Shown here in pieces: positions 52,201 through 64,000 of a stretch of 64,000 bases of DNA (position 1 is the first letter of the stretch; every line of letters begins with the position of its first letter). The position numbers were made by a program, and so were the translations under genes. A model generated the notes under the pieces. That model made no database searches, was not told the origin of the DNA, and saw only the letters and a program-made list of their open reading frames with translations. Source of the stretch: Rotaria macrura (Eukaryota > Rotifera > Eurotatoria > Philodinida > Philodinidae); contig OENT01000238.1 in NCBI GenBank assembly GCA_900239685.1, positions 1-64,000 on the forward strand. Direction: 5' to 3'.

Positions 52201-55200
52201 GTAACGAATAGATTGTATTTTTTAAAAGTTCATACTTTGGATATGTGGAATCTTTAAACTCGAATACCCCTTATCTTATCTATGATATACATATTCTTTA
52301 CATAAAAATATTTTAACGACAATCATTGAATACTCGGGTCTCGTGTTAGAATCTCTTCAAAATAGGCATATAAAAAAATCGAGTAACTTGATAAAACTTT
52401 CATATGAACTCATGCTTATTTTTCTGATCATCTTCTTATAAACTACCTCATATGTTCAGACAAGATAGTCATTGCAATTGAAGAAATGCATCACGATAAG
52501 TTTTCTCGTAATCGTTTCAACTTTCGAAATATTTATCGAATGTTTGTTAGATTCGTCAATGATGATTAAGACAATGTACAAATTCAAATATGTACGAAAC
52601 AGAAAGAAACCTTTTTTGAAATGTCAACTCTCACTTTTGTTAATGAACATATTCTATAATCGGATACATTTCAACGGTGAACGCATATGAAACAAAAACT
52701 AAGTTTGTTTTAAATTTTGGTAGAATATTCATTATGTAATTTACTTCGCTTATTTGTAAATGGACATTCATGATTACGCATTTGTATTGATTTTTGGAGT
52801 ATTTTTATTGAAATCATTAGTAGTTTAATCAAATTGTCGTTAGTTTTCGTGCCTAGATGATGATTGATGTCAACTAGTGATCTAGATTTAGTCCATGCTA
52901 TCGAAAATCATTTTTTAGGAAGTAATTTTTCGAAAAAATACAATCAGACAGTTAGCACTCATCATAAAGAGGGAAAAGCTTAGATTCGGAAATACTTTCT
53001 CAGATACATTTTTCAAATTATCAGTTAGATGTACATGACTCTTAAAGATTTTGTCAGTTCCATCATTTTTCAACAATGAATAAAAAGCAATAGGTCATGA
53101 GCCAAAATAAATAACGTAAAGATTATGTTTGATACTGCTATATGATAGTTTCTGAAAATTTTGACCCAAAATATGGATAGATACAAATATTCTCGAGCAA
53201 AGTTAACATTATTCAACAATACGAAAGTCTAAACTTGATCGAATGTCAGCATACTACCATTACTATCATATATTCATCACAAGAAAAACTCGGATTATAA
53301 CCTTATGATTTGACCCTATCCAGAAGGATTAATTGATGATTCTGAAATTCCGACTAAAGATCAGATTTGTTGCATGTCTTCTATCATTATTATTCGTCAA
53401 AATAATTATTAACAGTTGTTTGTAGATGTCATGTCCAAAACTCCCAGACACGACAAGGACAAAGATTATTTTTCTGTTTTTTTTCTTGTTTCTTAAATCA
53501 ATGATAATGGCATAGAAGTTTCCGATCATATTTAATTAACTACTTCTTTTTGATTTAAGGTCTGATCGATATCGATGCTTAAATAATATTCCTGATTATA
53601 AATCTGAATCGTTCGAACGCTTAAATAATGAACAAACAGCACGCGAATTACCCGGTCGTTTCAGTGATCTTAATGATCAATGTCGTCGAGCATTCGGAGT
53701 TAATTTCGAATATTGTCAAGTTCTTATGCATGGAGTAAATATTGATAACTTTCTCATTAGAATCTACTATCACTGTATTTTATCCGTCTAGCCTAAATGT
53801 AGTCGTTTATACTGTCGTGAAATATCTTCTAATTTATCATCATGTATAACTAATCATGCACATTGGTCTGATGGAACTCCATGTTCTGAACCAAGGACAG
53901 AAACAAAAGTAAGCAGCGAAAAAGAAAACAAAATACATACCTCAATGATCATCAGTTTCTCTTGGGACGATTGGTCAATAATAGTACATGAAGCTATGCT
54001 AGGCTGCTTTGTACACACTTGAATATAAGGAATAATATACGTTTTTTTTTGGCTTGCTTGTGCACACATACCATATAGTTTTCGTCACAAGGACGATTAA
54101 TGCGAAGAAAAAAAGAGGTATTGTGACTTGTCAAGGACTACAAACAAATTAATAATACTAGCACTAATTACAAAACATTAATTAAAGCTATAATATTTTG
54201 CAGCGTTGTTTTCGTGGTCAATGTCGAAGTATGCAAGATCTTCAGGTTATAAATGGAAATTGGGGTGAATGGTCTACATGGTCACCATGCACACGTACTT
54301 GTGGTAGTGCCGTGCAAAAATCACAACGTTACTGTGATAATCCGCGGTAATGAAATCAGTTGTCGCATAGTTCGATTTAACATGAATAGAGTTTGCTTTT
54401 GTTTTCAGGCCAGAAAATGGAGGTCAATATTGTTCAGGACAATCCACACGAATACGGTCATGCGAAAATAATCCAGTAAATAAAACTGATTCACTGTAAT
54501 TCATCGATTTTATACGTTTCGTTCTGTAGCCTTGCAAGGATCCTGTTGATATGTTTCGTCAACGCCAATGTTCTATATTCAATAATCGTACCATCGATCC
54601 TCTTTTACCTGTAGGAGTACGATTTGAGCCAAAATATAATGGTACGTTAGACAGTAAAAAAAAAGAAATGATCGAGTCATTCGTTATTAGGGTGTTACTT
54701 TGTTTTCTTTGGTTATAAAATATCTCGCTTTTGAGACACATATTGTATGTTGTCGATCGAATTGCACTGAAGCTGAATAGTGACCGAAAGCAGAAAAATA
54801 TTTGTTGTAGAATGTTTTTTTAAATTTCATGTTATGAAAAGAAAATGGGGAAGAACAGAAAAGACAAATCATTTTTACAATCCGATTTCTAAACGAAATT
54901 GTAGTGATAGTACTAGTAGTCTTGTTTTATCTTTCCATTTAGTATTACCAAGTGAAAGATGTAAATTAATTTGTAAAGTGTCCGATGATCGACTTGAACG
55001 ATCCTTTGTTCTTGGTGATCGTGTTGAAGATGGGACACCGTGTGGACGTGAAGATGAAACAAGAGATATATGTATTAGTGGTGTTTGTATGCCTATTGGT
55101 TGTGATCATAAGTATGCATCAAATGCTACAGAAGATGTTTGTGGCGTGTGTAATGGTCAAAATCGTACATGTAAATTATTTGATGGACAACGCAGTGTTT

Positions 55201-58200
55201 CTGATTTTGGTTTGTTTCTAATATTAATATATTTTTGTTGTTGTTGTTGTTCAACTCTATAGGGAAATTTTGTTTCTTATTAGGAATTACAAATATTGTC
55301 GATATTCCTGTTAATACAACACGTGTCAGTGTTACACAAATATCATTAGGCAACGATCGTTATTATTTAGGTAAAAATGTCAATAAATTTGATTAATTAA
55401 ACTTAGTGGATTTTTCTCATCTTTCGTAGCGGTCAAATATATGAATGGAACTTATGTTCTTAATGGAATGCATAGTCTTCAATTATATAATGTTAAAATT
55501 CGAATAGGTGGCGCAACGCTTTTTTATACAGGATCGGATTCAGGCAATGAAACTGTTTTGATAACAGGCCGTCTCAAAGTACCATTAGAAATTCAAGTTA
55601 TATCAATATATCAAGCTGGTGCACCACCTACATTAGTTGTTTGGGAATACTATTCTCCGCTCGATGAGGATGCTTTAGCACAACAACATGGTGATGAATC
55701 TTCCGATTATCATTGTGACCGACTATGTCAAGGTTTCAAACAAGTGCGAAAATGTATCATACATGGAAGAGAATATGATTTAATTTATTGTTCAACTTAT
55801 AAAATACCATACACATATGAAAAAGAACGATGCAATGAAGATTGTGTATTAAGGTAGATTTTATTTACTGACTTATCTTTTTATTCTATTTGACACTCAA
55901 AATATCATGATTTATTTTCATTTGTTTTTAGTTGGACAACACGATACCAACAAGCATGTTCAACACGATGTGGTGATGGGCGCAAACGCGTGATATATGA
56001 GTGTACAAAAACAAGTTATACAGAACGAACTATGGAACCAATGGATGAAGATATTTGTCAAAGATATGTTGGAGAAAAACCGAAAGATGTTGTTTCATGC
56101 GTTGGTGATTGTACGGGTACTGGCTGGGTTTACGGAAATTGGGGTGAAGTATGTGCAATTTTGTTCGTTTTTTACCAAATACATTTTCGTTCACATATTC
56201 GGTTACTATTAATTAGTGTCATTATGCGGATGGTTGTATACGCAAACGTACAGCCGAATGTCGCAACTCATCTAATTTACCAACATCATCACATTATTGT
56301 GTGTCAGATCTTCTTTTGATTATGGAACGATGTACTGAGTCAGCATGTGATCAATCACGATGGAATTTTACCTCATGGTCTGATGTATGTATCTGCTATT
56401 TTACTTCTACTTATAGAATAATAATTATTATTCATGTATCTTTATTAAGTGTGATTGCAATTCGAAACAACGTCAACGAAATGTCACATGCGCTCGTTTC
56501 GGTCAACAAGTTCATGATCGAGAGTGTTTTCATGAGCCGAAACCAGATGAAAGAATATCCTGCTACGATGAATGTGTCGCACCACGTTGGGAAACCCACG
56601 CATGGGAACCTGTCAGTATTAAACTTACGATTTAGATCATTCGCATAATTTTACATTATTATATATCTTAGTGTACGGCAACATGTTCATTGCACACAGG
56701 CATGCGTCGACGTGGTGTGATTTGTACACATCATGGTTCGACTGTTGCTGATGATTATTGCAATCGACGACTAAAACCCATCGAACAAGAATGGTGTACA
56801 ACGAATGTTAGTTGTACAGCGTGGTCGATAAGCGAATGGTCACCTGTATGTATTTGATATTGAAGTCAAGCTGGTTGCAAATAATGTTACTTTCACTTTT
56901 CTTATACTTTCAGTGCTCTGTTACGTGTGGAACAGGTATTCAACATCGTATCGTTAAATGTACTCAAGATCGTCGTTCAATGGATAAATCAAAATGTGCA
57001 CAACCGATGCCACTTGAAAAGCAATCATGTACCTCACTAAGTAGTGCTCTTTGCTCAAAAATACGTTGGTCGACAGGACCATGGGCCGATGTAAATAAAT
57101 TTCATTTTTTGCTGCTTTTCTTTTCATACAAAACCTGAAAATAACGAAGAATTCTTTTGTCGTTTATTAGTGTTCAGCTACATGTGGCATTGGTATTCAA
57201 CAACGCAGTGTTTATTGTGATGACCCATCACGTCCTTGGGTTCGTATACCCGATAGTGAATGTTTAATAGTATTAGGTGATAGCGGGAAACCGAGTCATC
57301 ATCAAAATTGTTCAATAACGGATTGTCCTCAGTGGGAAATGAGCCCATGGAGTAAGTGCTCAGGAAAGTGTGGTGCAGCCGATCGCCATCGACGTATATG
57401 GTGCTCACATAATGGTCGTGAGTTGGATGACACTTATTGTCTTCAAATCGATGATGTAAAACCAGTCGTTACAGAAGTATGTGCAAAAGAAACATATTGT
57501 CCCGATTGGGCTATTGGAATGTGGTCTGAAGTAAGCTTCGAATATCTATCAAAAACGAATAATTCTAAATGATGATCATCTTTATTTTTAAGTGTTCTGG
57601 TCAAATGTGTTCATCTGGAATGCAATATCGACAAGTTGTTTGCCGACAAGGACATGAAACGTTATTAAATATACATTGCGATGAAACAAGACGACCACTT
57701 GAAGTACAAGCATGCCATGTATGGAATAATACAATTTGTTCGAATATGCGACCACTACTGAGTGTAGAAATAACACCATCATATATGTGGGATGTTAAAC
57801 AATTCGGAGAGGTGAATAAAAAAAACAATAACAACAGATGAAAGCTTTGATGATACTAATTGCTGTTTGTTGTTTAACGATTGTTTGTTTTTTCAGTGTA
57901 GTGTATCATGTGGTATTGGTCGTCGTTTACGTCAAGTTCATTGTATTAATTCTTTAACAAAACTGCCTTACGATGATAAATATTGTTCACATTTACCAAG
58001 AAAAGCAATGGAATATGAAGCTTGCAATTTAGGTTCATGCCCTGTATGGATTGTTGAAAAATGGTCACCGGTAACATCTGTTTTAGTTTTCCTTTTTCTT
58101 TCATTGCTGTTCGAATATTTGAAAACAATCATAGTGTCCGGTAACATGTGGTACTGGTATTCAGCATCGTTTAGTTATGTGTAAAAATCGAGAAGAAATG

Positions 58201-59357
58201 GTTTCACCAGAAAAATGTAATGGTCTTAACAGGCCAACAACAACGATGCCATGTCATACGATATCTTGCCCATTGGGTATTACTAAAACTAACGACTTTT
58301 CACAATCATCAGCAATATTCATACCAAGTGAATGGGCTCAGGTTTGTTAAGTGGAACAAAAAGAATTGTTTAAATCAGGGCGTATTCTTTTCTCTCACCG
58401 TGTTCTTTCATTCCATTCAAGTGTGATCTTAATACTTGCGTACAAACGAGATCTGCTCGATGTATCAATACAATGAATGGTCACGTTTTGCCATCTTGGG
58501 AATGTACACAAAATCAACCACTACCGCTGCTAAGTCGAACTTGTCCAATACCAGCGTGTATAGAATGGCGTGTAGCTCATTGGAATGGCGTACGATTTCG
58601 TTCTTTAATTTACTTTCCAATACTAAGAAAACTTCATTTTGAAATATTTTCCAATTTTTAGTGTTCAGTTAAATGTGGTCGTGGAATCGAAATAGGTTTT
58701 GGTCTTGACTGCTTTACTCGTCAGATTCCAATACGTAAAATAAATGCAAGTGAATGTGAATCAGCTGAACCTCATTTGCCGAAACCTGTTGCAAGACGAG
58801 GATGTCGCCGACGTTGTATCGAATGGCGAACAAGTAGTTGGTCAGAGGTAATATCAGAAAAAAACGTTTTCAAGCTTAAGGGTTTGGCGCTAGAATTACC
58901 AGCATGTGCTTTTCTCTAATGGGCTCTTTACTGTATTAATCTTAATTAGATAGCTTAGAGCTTGTACGCTTCACTAGTAGTTTGAGTTTGGATTGTGTTT
59001 TCGTTTTCTTTCGCGTGCATGTGCACCAATACAGACACACAGACACACGTTCAATACAACTCAGTATAATGTATATATGTATATATATATATATATATAC
59101 TTCTATGTAACAGACATACATGCATATATATGTATATATATATATATATCGATTGATATACTCATTTATTTGTATCTAAATCATTTACATGAATTTGATG
59201 TTCGATTTTTATTTTTATTTTTGTTTTTATTTCACTCCCGGCCTTGAGCAGATTTCGATGAGAAAAACACTACTAGTAAATGTGTTTTTCATCTAAATTT
59301 GTATATTTTCAATATTTATAACGTGCATACATACACACACATATATATATACATACA

Positions 59358-59392
<35 letters not shown>

Positions 59393-60775
59393 GTTGTCGC
59401 AATGAAAAATAAATAAATAAACTCAAGAAAAGTTTATGTTTTTTACACCATCCATATGTGGTTTTGTATATATATATATATATATATATAAATATATATA
59501 TATCTAACAGTGCGACGCCAAATGTGGCACAGGCAAAAGAGCTCGACAAGTGACATGTCACCGAAAATTTGACGGAAAACAAATACCTGATCGAATTTGT
59601 ATTCATAAGCAACAAAATTTGCAAAAGCCAGCGTCAGAAGAAATATGTACGAATGGTCCTTGTTATGAATGGATTCCAACAGACCGATGGACTCAAGTAT
59701 GATAGTCGTTTCGCTAAGAACAATAAAATGAAGTAACTAATCATCTGATATTAATAGTGTTCGGCCATTTGTAATGGTGGTTACGAAGAAAACATTCCTC
59801 AATGTGTTGCGATTATAAATGATACACAACAAGTAGTCAACGATCAATTATGTAATGATAGTACTCGACCACAAACACGTCGTATATGTAATACGGATTC
59901 ATGTCCACCGAATCCAGTTAATACGAAACGACGCCGAGTTCGTGCTCGTCAATGGGATACTGGTCCATGGTCACAGGTAACAATGTCAAAATTCATCATC
60001 TATTTTGTAATACATATTTTTCCTTGACTATTTCTATTAGTGCAATGTATCCTGTGGTGTCGGTGAACAATATCGAAGAGTTCGATGTGCGAGTGTACCT
60101 AATAGTCGAATAATAAACAATCGTTTCTGTCGGCATATACCTCAACCAAATCGTATACAACAGTGTTTTCAAGTTGCATGTCAACCTATGTGGGCAACCA
60201 GTGCATGGTCACCGGTAACTTGATAAATTGGTTTCAGAAAAATCTTTAATTGAATAGTATTGTTTATTTCTTAGTGTTCATCGATCTGTGGTTCTGGTAT
60301 TGAATACCGAAGTATATCGTGTCATGAAGTAAATAATAATGGATATTTGATGAAAACTAAATATTCAAATAAATGCGATCCATATCGAGCCCCAACAACT
60401 CGAATATCGTGCAATATGGGTGACTGTGAAAGTCCATATTTATGGCATGTGGAGCCATGGTCAAATGTAAATAATTCATCTAGTTCTATGTTTAATAATC
60501 GATGTATATTTGTACATGCATTCATTGATTTACTCTAGTGTTCATCAGAATGTAATAGAGGTGAACAAACACGTCGTGTTTATTGTAAAAATAAACAAAC
60601 ATCTACACCGGCTAACGATCGTTTTTGTATTCCACATAAGCCTGTTTCACGTATTGATTGTTATGGATTCTGTAAGCTATTCCGAAATTCTTTCTTTGAA
60701 TGCGATACATCATCTTTGTCTCTCTTTCTCACACTCGTTTTAGTATTTGAATATGACCAAAGTACCAAGAGGTAA
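46209..60775 (+). CDS. ADAMTS metalloprotease with about 19 TSP1 repeats (ADAMTS9/20/GON-1-like)
   Basis: Exon starts: 46209, 49531, 50464, 50692, 51074, 51225, 51399, 51650, 53560, 53792, 54204, 54409, 54530, 54943, 55284, 55430, 55932, 56217, 56450, 56672, 56914, 57171, 57593, 57897, 58135, 58422, 58662, 59511, 59758, 60041, 60275, 60539. All junctions are in phase; the model gives about 2027 residues. It has a signal peptide (MHFDIFMVFAAFATTVLC), a prodomain ending at furin site KRRAKR (278-283), a reprolysin catalytic domain with HEIAHLFGIRHD (439-450) and Met-turn M465, a disintegrin-like region, a first TSP1 (about 608), a Cys-rich region with VCGVCNG, a spacer, then about 18 TSP1 repeats. 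It is secreted and should cleave matrix proteoglycans. The long array points to the ADAMTS9/20/GON-1 class, but I find no GON domain. Exon 1 lies 3.2 kb upstream and rests on phase and signal-peptide character. The 3' end is ambiguous. Confidence 0.9.
46324..49530 (+). other. 3.2-kb first intron of the ADAMTS gene
   Basis: It joins the signal-peptide exon to the prodomain exon. It contains (TA)n runs at about 46439-46456, 46696-46718, 48918-48942 and 49245-49262, and a CA run near 47596-47607. No independent gene is convincing. Its size against the typical 60-nt introns makes it a candidate for regulatory sequence. Confidence 0.5.
59071..59505. repeat. Cluster of (TA)n microsatellites in an ADAMTS intron
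   Basis: The 663-nt intron 58848-59510 carries several TA runs (about 59071-59100, 59127-59149, 59341-59388 and 59467-59502). The last ends close to the splice acceptor TATCTAACAG. Such runs extrude cruciforms and slip, so assembly errors and length polymorphism are likely. Confidence 0.8.
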
Positions 60776-62574
60776 CATTTAACCTATTCATTCATCAATT
60801 ATCTCTTTTATTCTTGCTATACTTAACGTACATACAACTTAGTTAAAATATATTATTATTGTATTTCTATGTTGTACTGTACACAATTCTCATGATGATT
60901 TATTATTTCGAATACTCCCTTTGCCCATTATAACATATGTACATATATATATATATATGTAAATATATATATAATATATATTTATACATATATATTCATG
61001 CGTATTTTTGAAAATCATATCATATACAAAAGGAACGTGTCGTGTGTGTCTGTCTTATATATACATATGAATATCATAGCTATTTAGATTATTGTATGTT
61101 TGAATCAATAATGCTATATTTGATTTGCTTTGATACTTTGTTGTTTGCTAAGATGAACTTCAATTTATTTTCATTTTTAACTTTCTACTATTTTCATTTT
61201 ATTCAGGCTTTGCTAAGCAGCATATCATCAAAAAACTCGTGTCCATTATTATTTTTGCTCACAATCATTCTTGTCCACATTTTGTACAGGTAAACCATAC
61301 CAAAGATTTTTTTCGTATGAAAAATTCCTATGAAAATATTTATTAGATTTTCGATGATAATTTGAAATCAAACAAAACAAAACAAAACATTCTAGATCAA
61401 TTGATCTGAATGACAACATGTATGTTATCTTACATTTCGATGATCAACTAAATACATATTTATTCATTTATATATATATATATGTATTTTTGAATAGATC
61501 TTTCTTTCTTCTTTGCTTATTTTTGTTTCTATCCAAATTCGAATCAAGTGTCTTCATTAATTATTCTCGTAAAATCCAGATCTATTTTCTGAACATTGTT
61601 GTCGTGTGTGTGCGTTTTTCATCGTCTTCCAAGTCAGATTTCGTTCTACAATCATAGGTAAATACATTTGTTGCTTGTTATGTCATCGTCGTATTTCAAT
61701 ATTTTCTTTTTCAAATAGGTGATGATGGGTTAGCACACTTTTTGCTTTTTCTTGTTAAAGATAATAATTACTATTATTTCTTGTCAATGAATTAAATCAA
61801 CGAAACAATACGAATACTTATATACATATGGGTGCTATGCATATCCAAGAAGCGACCGATGCCGTTATACGGACAATGCTTCTACTTTTTCTTTTATCCT
61901 CATGTAGTATATAGAAACGTTTAGTTATTGCTGTTTTGTTATTGTCGAGTTTTTTCTTCTTTTCTTTGCTCTTGTCTCTTTTATATAACAATAGAAAGTA
62001 GAAGTGTTCTTTTTTCCATTTTATATGCTATGCACGCAAGAAATATATTTGTTGTTACTTATTGTTAAAATGATCTCTGTTAATCCTCATCTGTGTCGCG
62101 TTGTTCAAATGTGCAATAGAGCTATCTCTTTCTTTCTCTTTCTTTCTTTTTTTTTTCATCGTCTTCTGTTCTTTTTTTATTGAACTGGCTCTTTTTCTGT
62201 TTGTATGTGTGTGTGTGTGCGCGTGTATTTTACTACTTTAGCATTAGAACATCTCTCAGTGCTATCGTTTGGTTTTGCTCAGCTAATTCATTTTTATTTT
62301 GCATTGAAAATGTTCTTTTTTTTTAAAACTATTATTTGTTTGTTTTTCTTTTCAATGTCTTAAATAATTGACTGTGCTTTTTAAAAGTGTCTTTCTATTG
62401 TCGTCATCATACATATATAGATATACATATATATTGAGTTATATCTTACACATATTCTAAACGTATGTATGTTTAACAACAAAAAAATTACACACCACTA
62501 AATAAATCATAACCTGGGTAGACTACATATATATATATATATTATAAAAAAATATATTTTAATTTGTTCTTTAA
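60776..62574. other. Spacer and 3' region between ADAMTS and calmodulin-like genes
   Basis: 1.8 kb, AT-rich, with TA runs near 60942-60983, 61470-61482 and 62525-62542, an AAAAC run at 61371-61390 and a GT run at 62205-62222. An exon-like segment at 61207-61291 after ATTTTATTCAG encodes a Ser-rich stretch and a hydrophobic tail (PLLFLLTIILVHILYR) and could be an alternative ADAMTS 3' exon. No GON domain was found here. Confidence 0.4.
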
Positions 62575-63162
62575 TTATTCAGTTTCTGTTGTAAATGGAT
62601 TAGTAAATCGGTTATTTTTGTCAGTAATCGGTGTTATCGGTGGAGTCGAAGCTTGTTGAGTTATAAAATTGAATAGAATGCGAAATTCCTCTTGAGATAA
62701 CTTTCCGTCACCGTTTGTATCAGCTGTTTTAAGCATATCTTTCGCTTGCTTATCAGTTAATGGTTCACCAAGATCTTTCATTGTTTGTTTAATTTCTTTC
62801 GCTGTTATGTATCCATCGGAATTTCTATCAAATGCACGAAATGTTTCTTGGAAATAGGCATCATGTTCATATTGACCATATTCTTGCATTACACGACAGA
62901 ACTCATCAAACGATATACTACGACGATTTCGAAATAATTCTTTCAATTTTGTTTCATTGATTGGCATGTGTAATTTTTCACATACTGATTGAAGCTAAAA
63001 CCAAATGTTAGTATAATACAATATTTTTAAATAAATTTAAGTAGCAGAAATATAGTATCTATGCCAGCTTACTTCACTCGAACTGATCGAACCATCTTTA
63101 TCTTTATCGAATAATTGAAATGTATGAAGTAGTTGTGTGAAGCTAATTGACTGTTCAGACAT
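62575..63162 (-). CDS. Calmodulin-like four-EF-hand protein
   Basis: Two exons, 63162-63073 and 62994-62575, give 169 residues. EF1 (residues 19-30, DKDKDGSISSSE), EF3 (86-97, DRNSDGYITAKE) and EF4 (122-133, DTNGDGKLSQEE) keep Asp at 1, 3 and 5, Gly at 6 and Glu at 12, so they should bind calcium. EF2 (around FRNRRSISFDEF) is degenerate. An extra tail of about 25 residues, rich in Thr and Pro, follows EF4. It is a calcium sensor related to calmodulin or troponin C, not calmodulin itself. The start is the only ATG giving a complete EF1. A TTTCTTTTTCTAAG acceptor-like tract precedes the ATG by about 15 nt, fitting cis- or trans-splicing of the leader. Confidence 0.9.
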
Positions 63163-64000
63163 CGATGATACTCTTGCTTAGAAAAAGAAATGAAATATTT
63201 ATTCGTAAATCGTGCTGTTTTTTCTTCTTTATTTATCGACGTACCAGTAATACACTGTATTTATTCAGTAAGATTGAATCGTTTTATAAGATACCTGTTT
63301 ATATAGCTCTCTAAAATGTCATTAATTATCTAGTAAAAAGGAATGAAAAGAATATTTATTTATGCGACGTCATCAAACTTAGTCTTTGTACTGCGATAGT
63401 ATTCTTAGTTTTTTTTTCTGTTTTGTTTTTGTTGACCTACCTTTTTATATCGATGAATTACCAATGAAACATTTCTACTGTGATTCAACTTGAAGAAAAG
63501 AGAGAGTCGTGAATGACAAGCATTGAGAAAAAAAATGAAACGATTTTTTAATGATTTTATATTACAAGCACCAATTGCTTGTATGTACGTCTGTGTACGC
63601 ACCTATTTAAGTAAAAAGCATGAAAGAATATTTGTCTTTCGAAACTTATCTACGTTATTTTAACTGATACTCAAAGGGATTCCTTTTCGTTTTTCTTTTT
63701 TGATGACGTAAATGATAATGAATGTATAATAGACGTCAGCAAATCGATGATAAAAAATTTCAAATGATAACAAAGCTATGTCAGTATATCTATTTCATAA
63801 AGAGAAATTATCCTAAACAATAATCGTTATCAAAAGATTCTTCTTGAAATTCTAAAAATAAAGAAATGAGACAAAATGTAAACAAATAAATTTATTTGTT
63901 TGTTTGTTTGTTTGCTTTTTATTCTACGAAGCTTGTTCTAATGACCATCAATTGGAGTTGACAATTGATGGCAAACAAATCTTTTTTCCAAATTTATGCT
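63163..64000. other. Intergenic region at right edge
   Basis: AT-rich sequence upstream of the calmodulin-like gene. It contains a TTTG run (63896-63914) and a perfect 10-bp inverted repeat, CCATCAATTG at 63945-63954 and CAATTGATGG at 63962-63971, with a 7-nt loop. No gene is supported. Confidence 0.45.

Noticed and set aside
58993..59679. Tyr/Ile-repeat frames in the ADAMTS intron
   Set aside because: Translation of TA microsatellites.
1..64000. CRISPR arrays, bacterial operons, rRNA and tRNA genes
   Set aside because: Searched by eye; no regularly spaced repeats, no rRNA signatures and no convincing tRNA cloverleaf seen. The spliced genes make the window eukaryotic.

Overview
The window is about 70% A+T. 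It carries eukaryotic, intron-rich genes with mostly 45-75 nt GT-AG introns and a minority of 0.5-3 kb introns. The gene set is animal: a classical cadherin with a catenin-binding tail, an ADAMTS protease, ICA1, DAD1, a homeobox gene and a CACUL1-like cullin-fold protein. Compact introns, low GC and splice acceptors just 5' of many start codons suggest a bdelloid rotifer such as Rotaria or Adineta. That assignment is inference, made without a database search.

I joined exons by requiring consistent splice phase. Eight multi-exon models (CACUL1-like, RING/UBR-like, ICA1, DAD1, the 884-residue orphan, homeobox, cadherin and the divergent EF-hand gene) and the two-exon calmodulin-like gene close to an exact multiple of three and end at a stop. 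The ADAMTS model also closes, but its last exon is ambiguous.

Layout, left to right. 1-2201: non-coding, with two GC-richer palindromic patches. 2202-3418 (+): CACUL1-like. 5673-9201 (+): RING finger, coiled region and UBR-like zinc box. 9763-12403 (-): ICA1. 13820-14225 (+): DAD1. 14856-15566 (-): single-exon basic orphan with periodic R-x-x-S/T-P motifs. 16187-20746 (+): disordered orphan in eight exons, with a foldback element in an intron. 24527-25382 (+): small divergent homeobox gene with a TATA promoter and a cluster of repeated TAAT-type sites. 27908-41598 (+): classical cadherin in 16 exons, with a 715-bp inverted-repeat element in its second intron. 41985-42881 (-): intronless DUF1295 membrane protein. 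43195-44678 (+): divergent EF-hand protein. 46209-60775 (+): ADAMTS with about 19 thrombospondin type-1 repeats. 62575-63162 (-): calmodulin-like protein.

The neighbours do not form a pathway. Cadherin (adhesion), ADAMTS (matrix proteolysis), DAD1 (N-glycosylation) and ICA1 (vesicle traffic) are generic animal functions. Divergent pairs share short spacers (orphan 15566/16187 and DUF1295 42881/43195), and cadherin and DUF1295 converge with 386 bp between stops. The most unusual material is the inverted-repeat element in the cadherin intron, the homeobox promoter cluster, the RING/UBR architecture, the periodic R-x-x-S/T-P orphan, and the exon-per-repeat ADAMTS array with an alternative 3' end.
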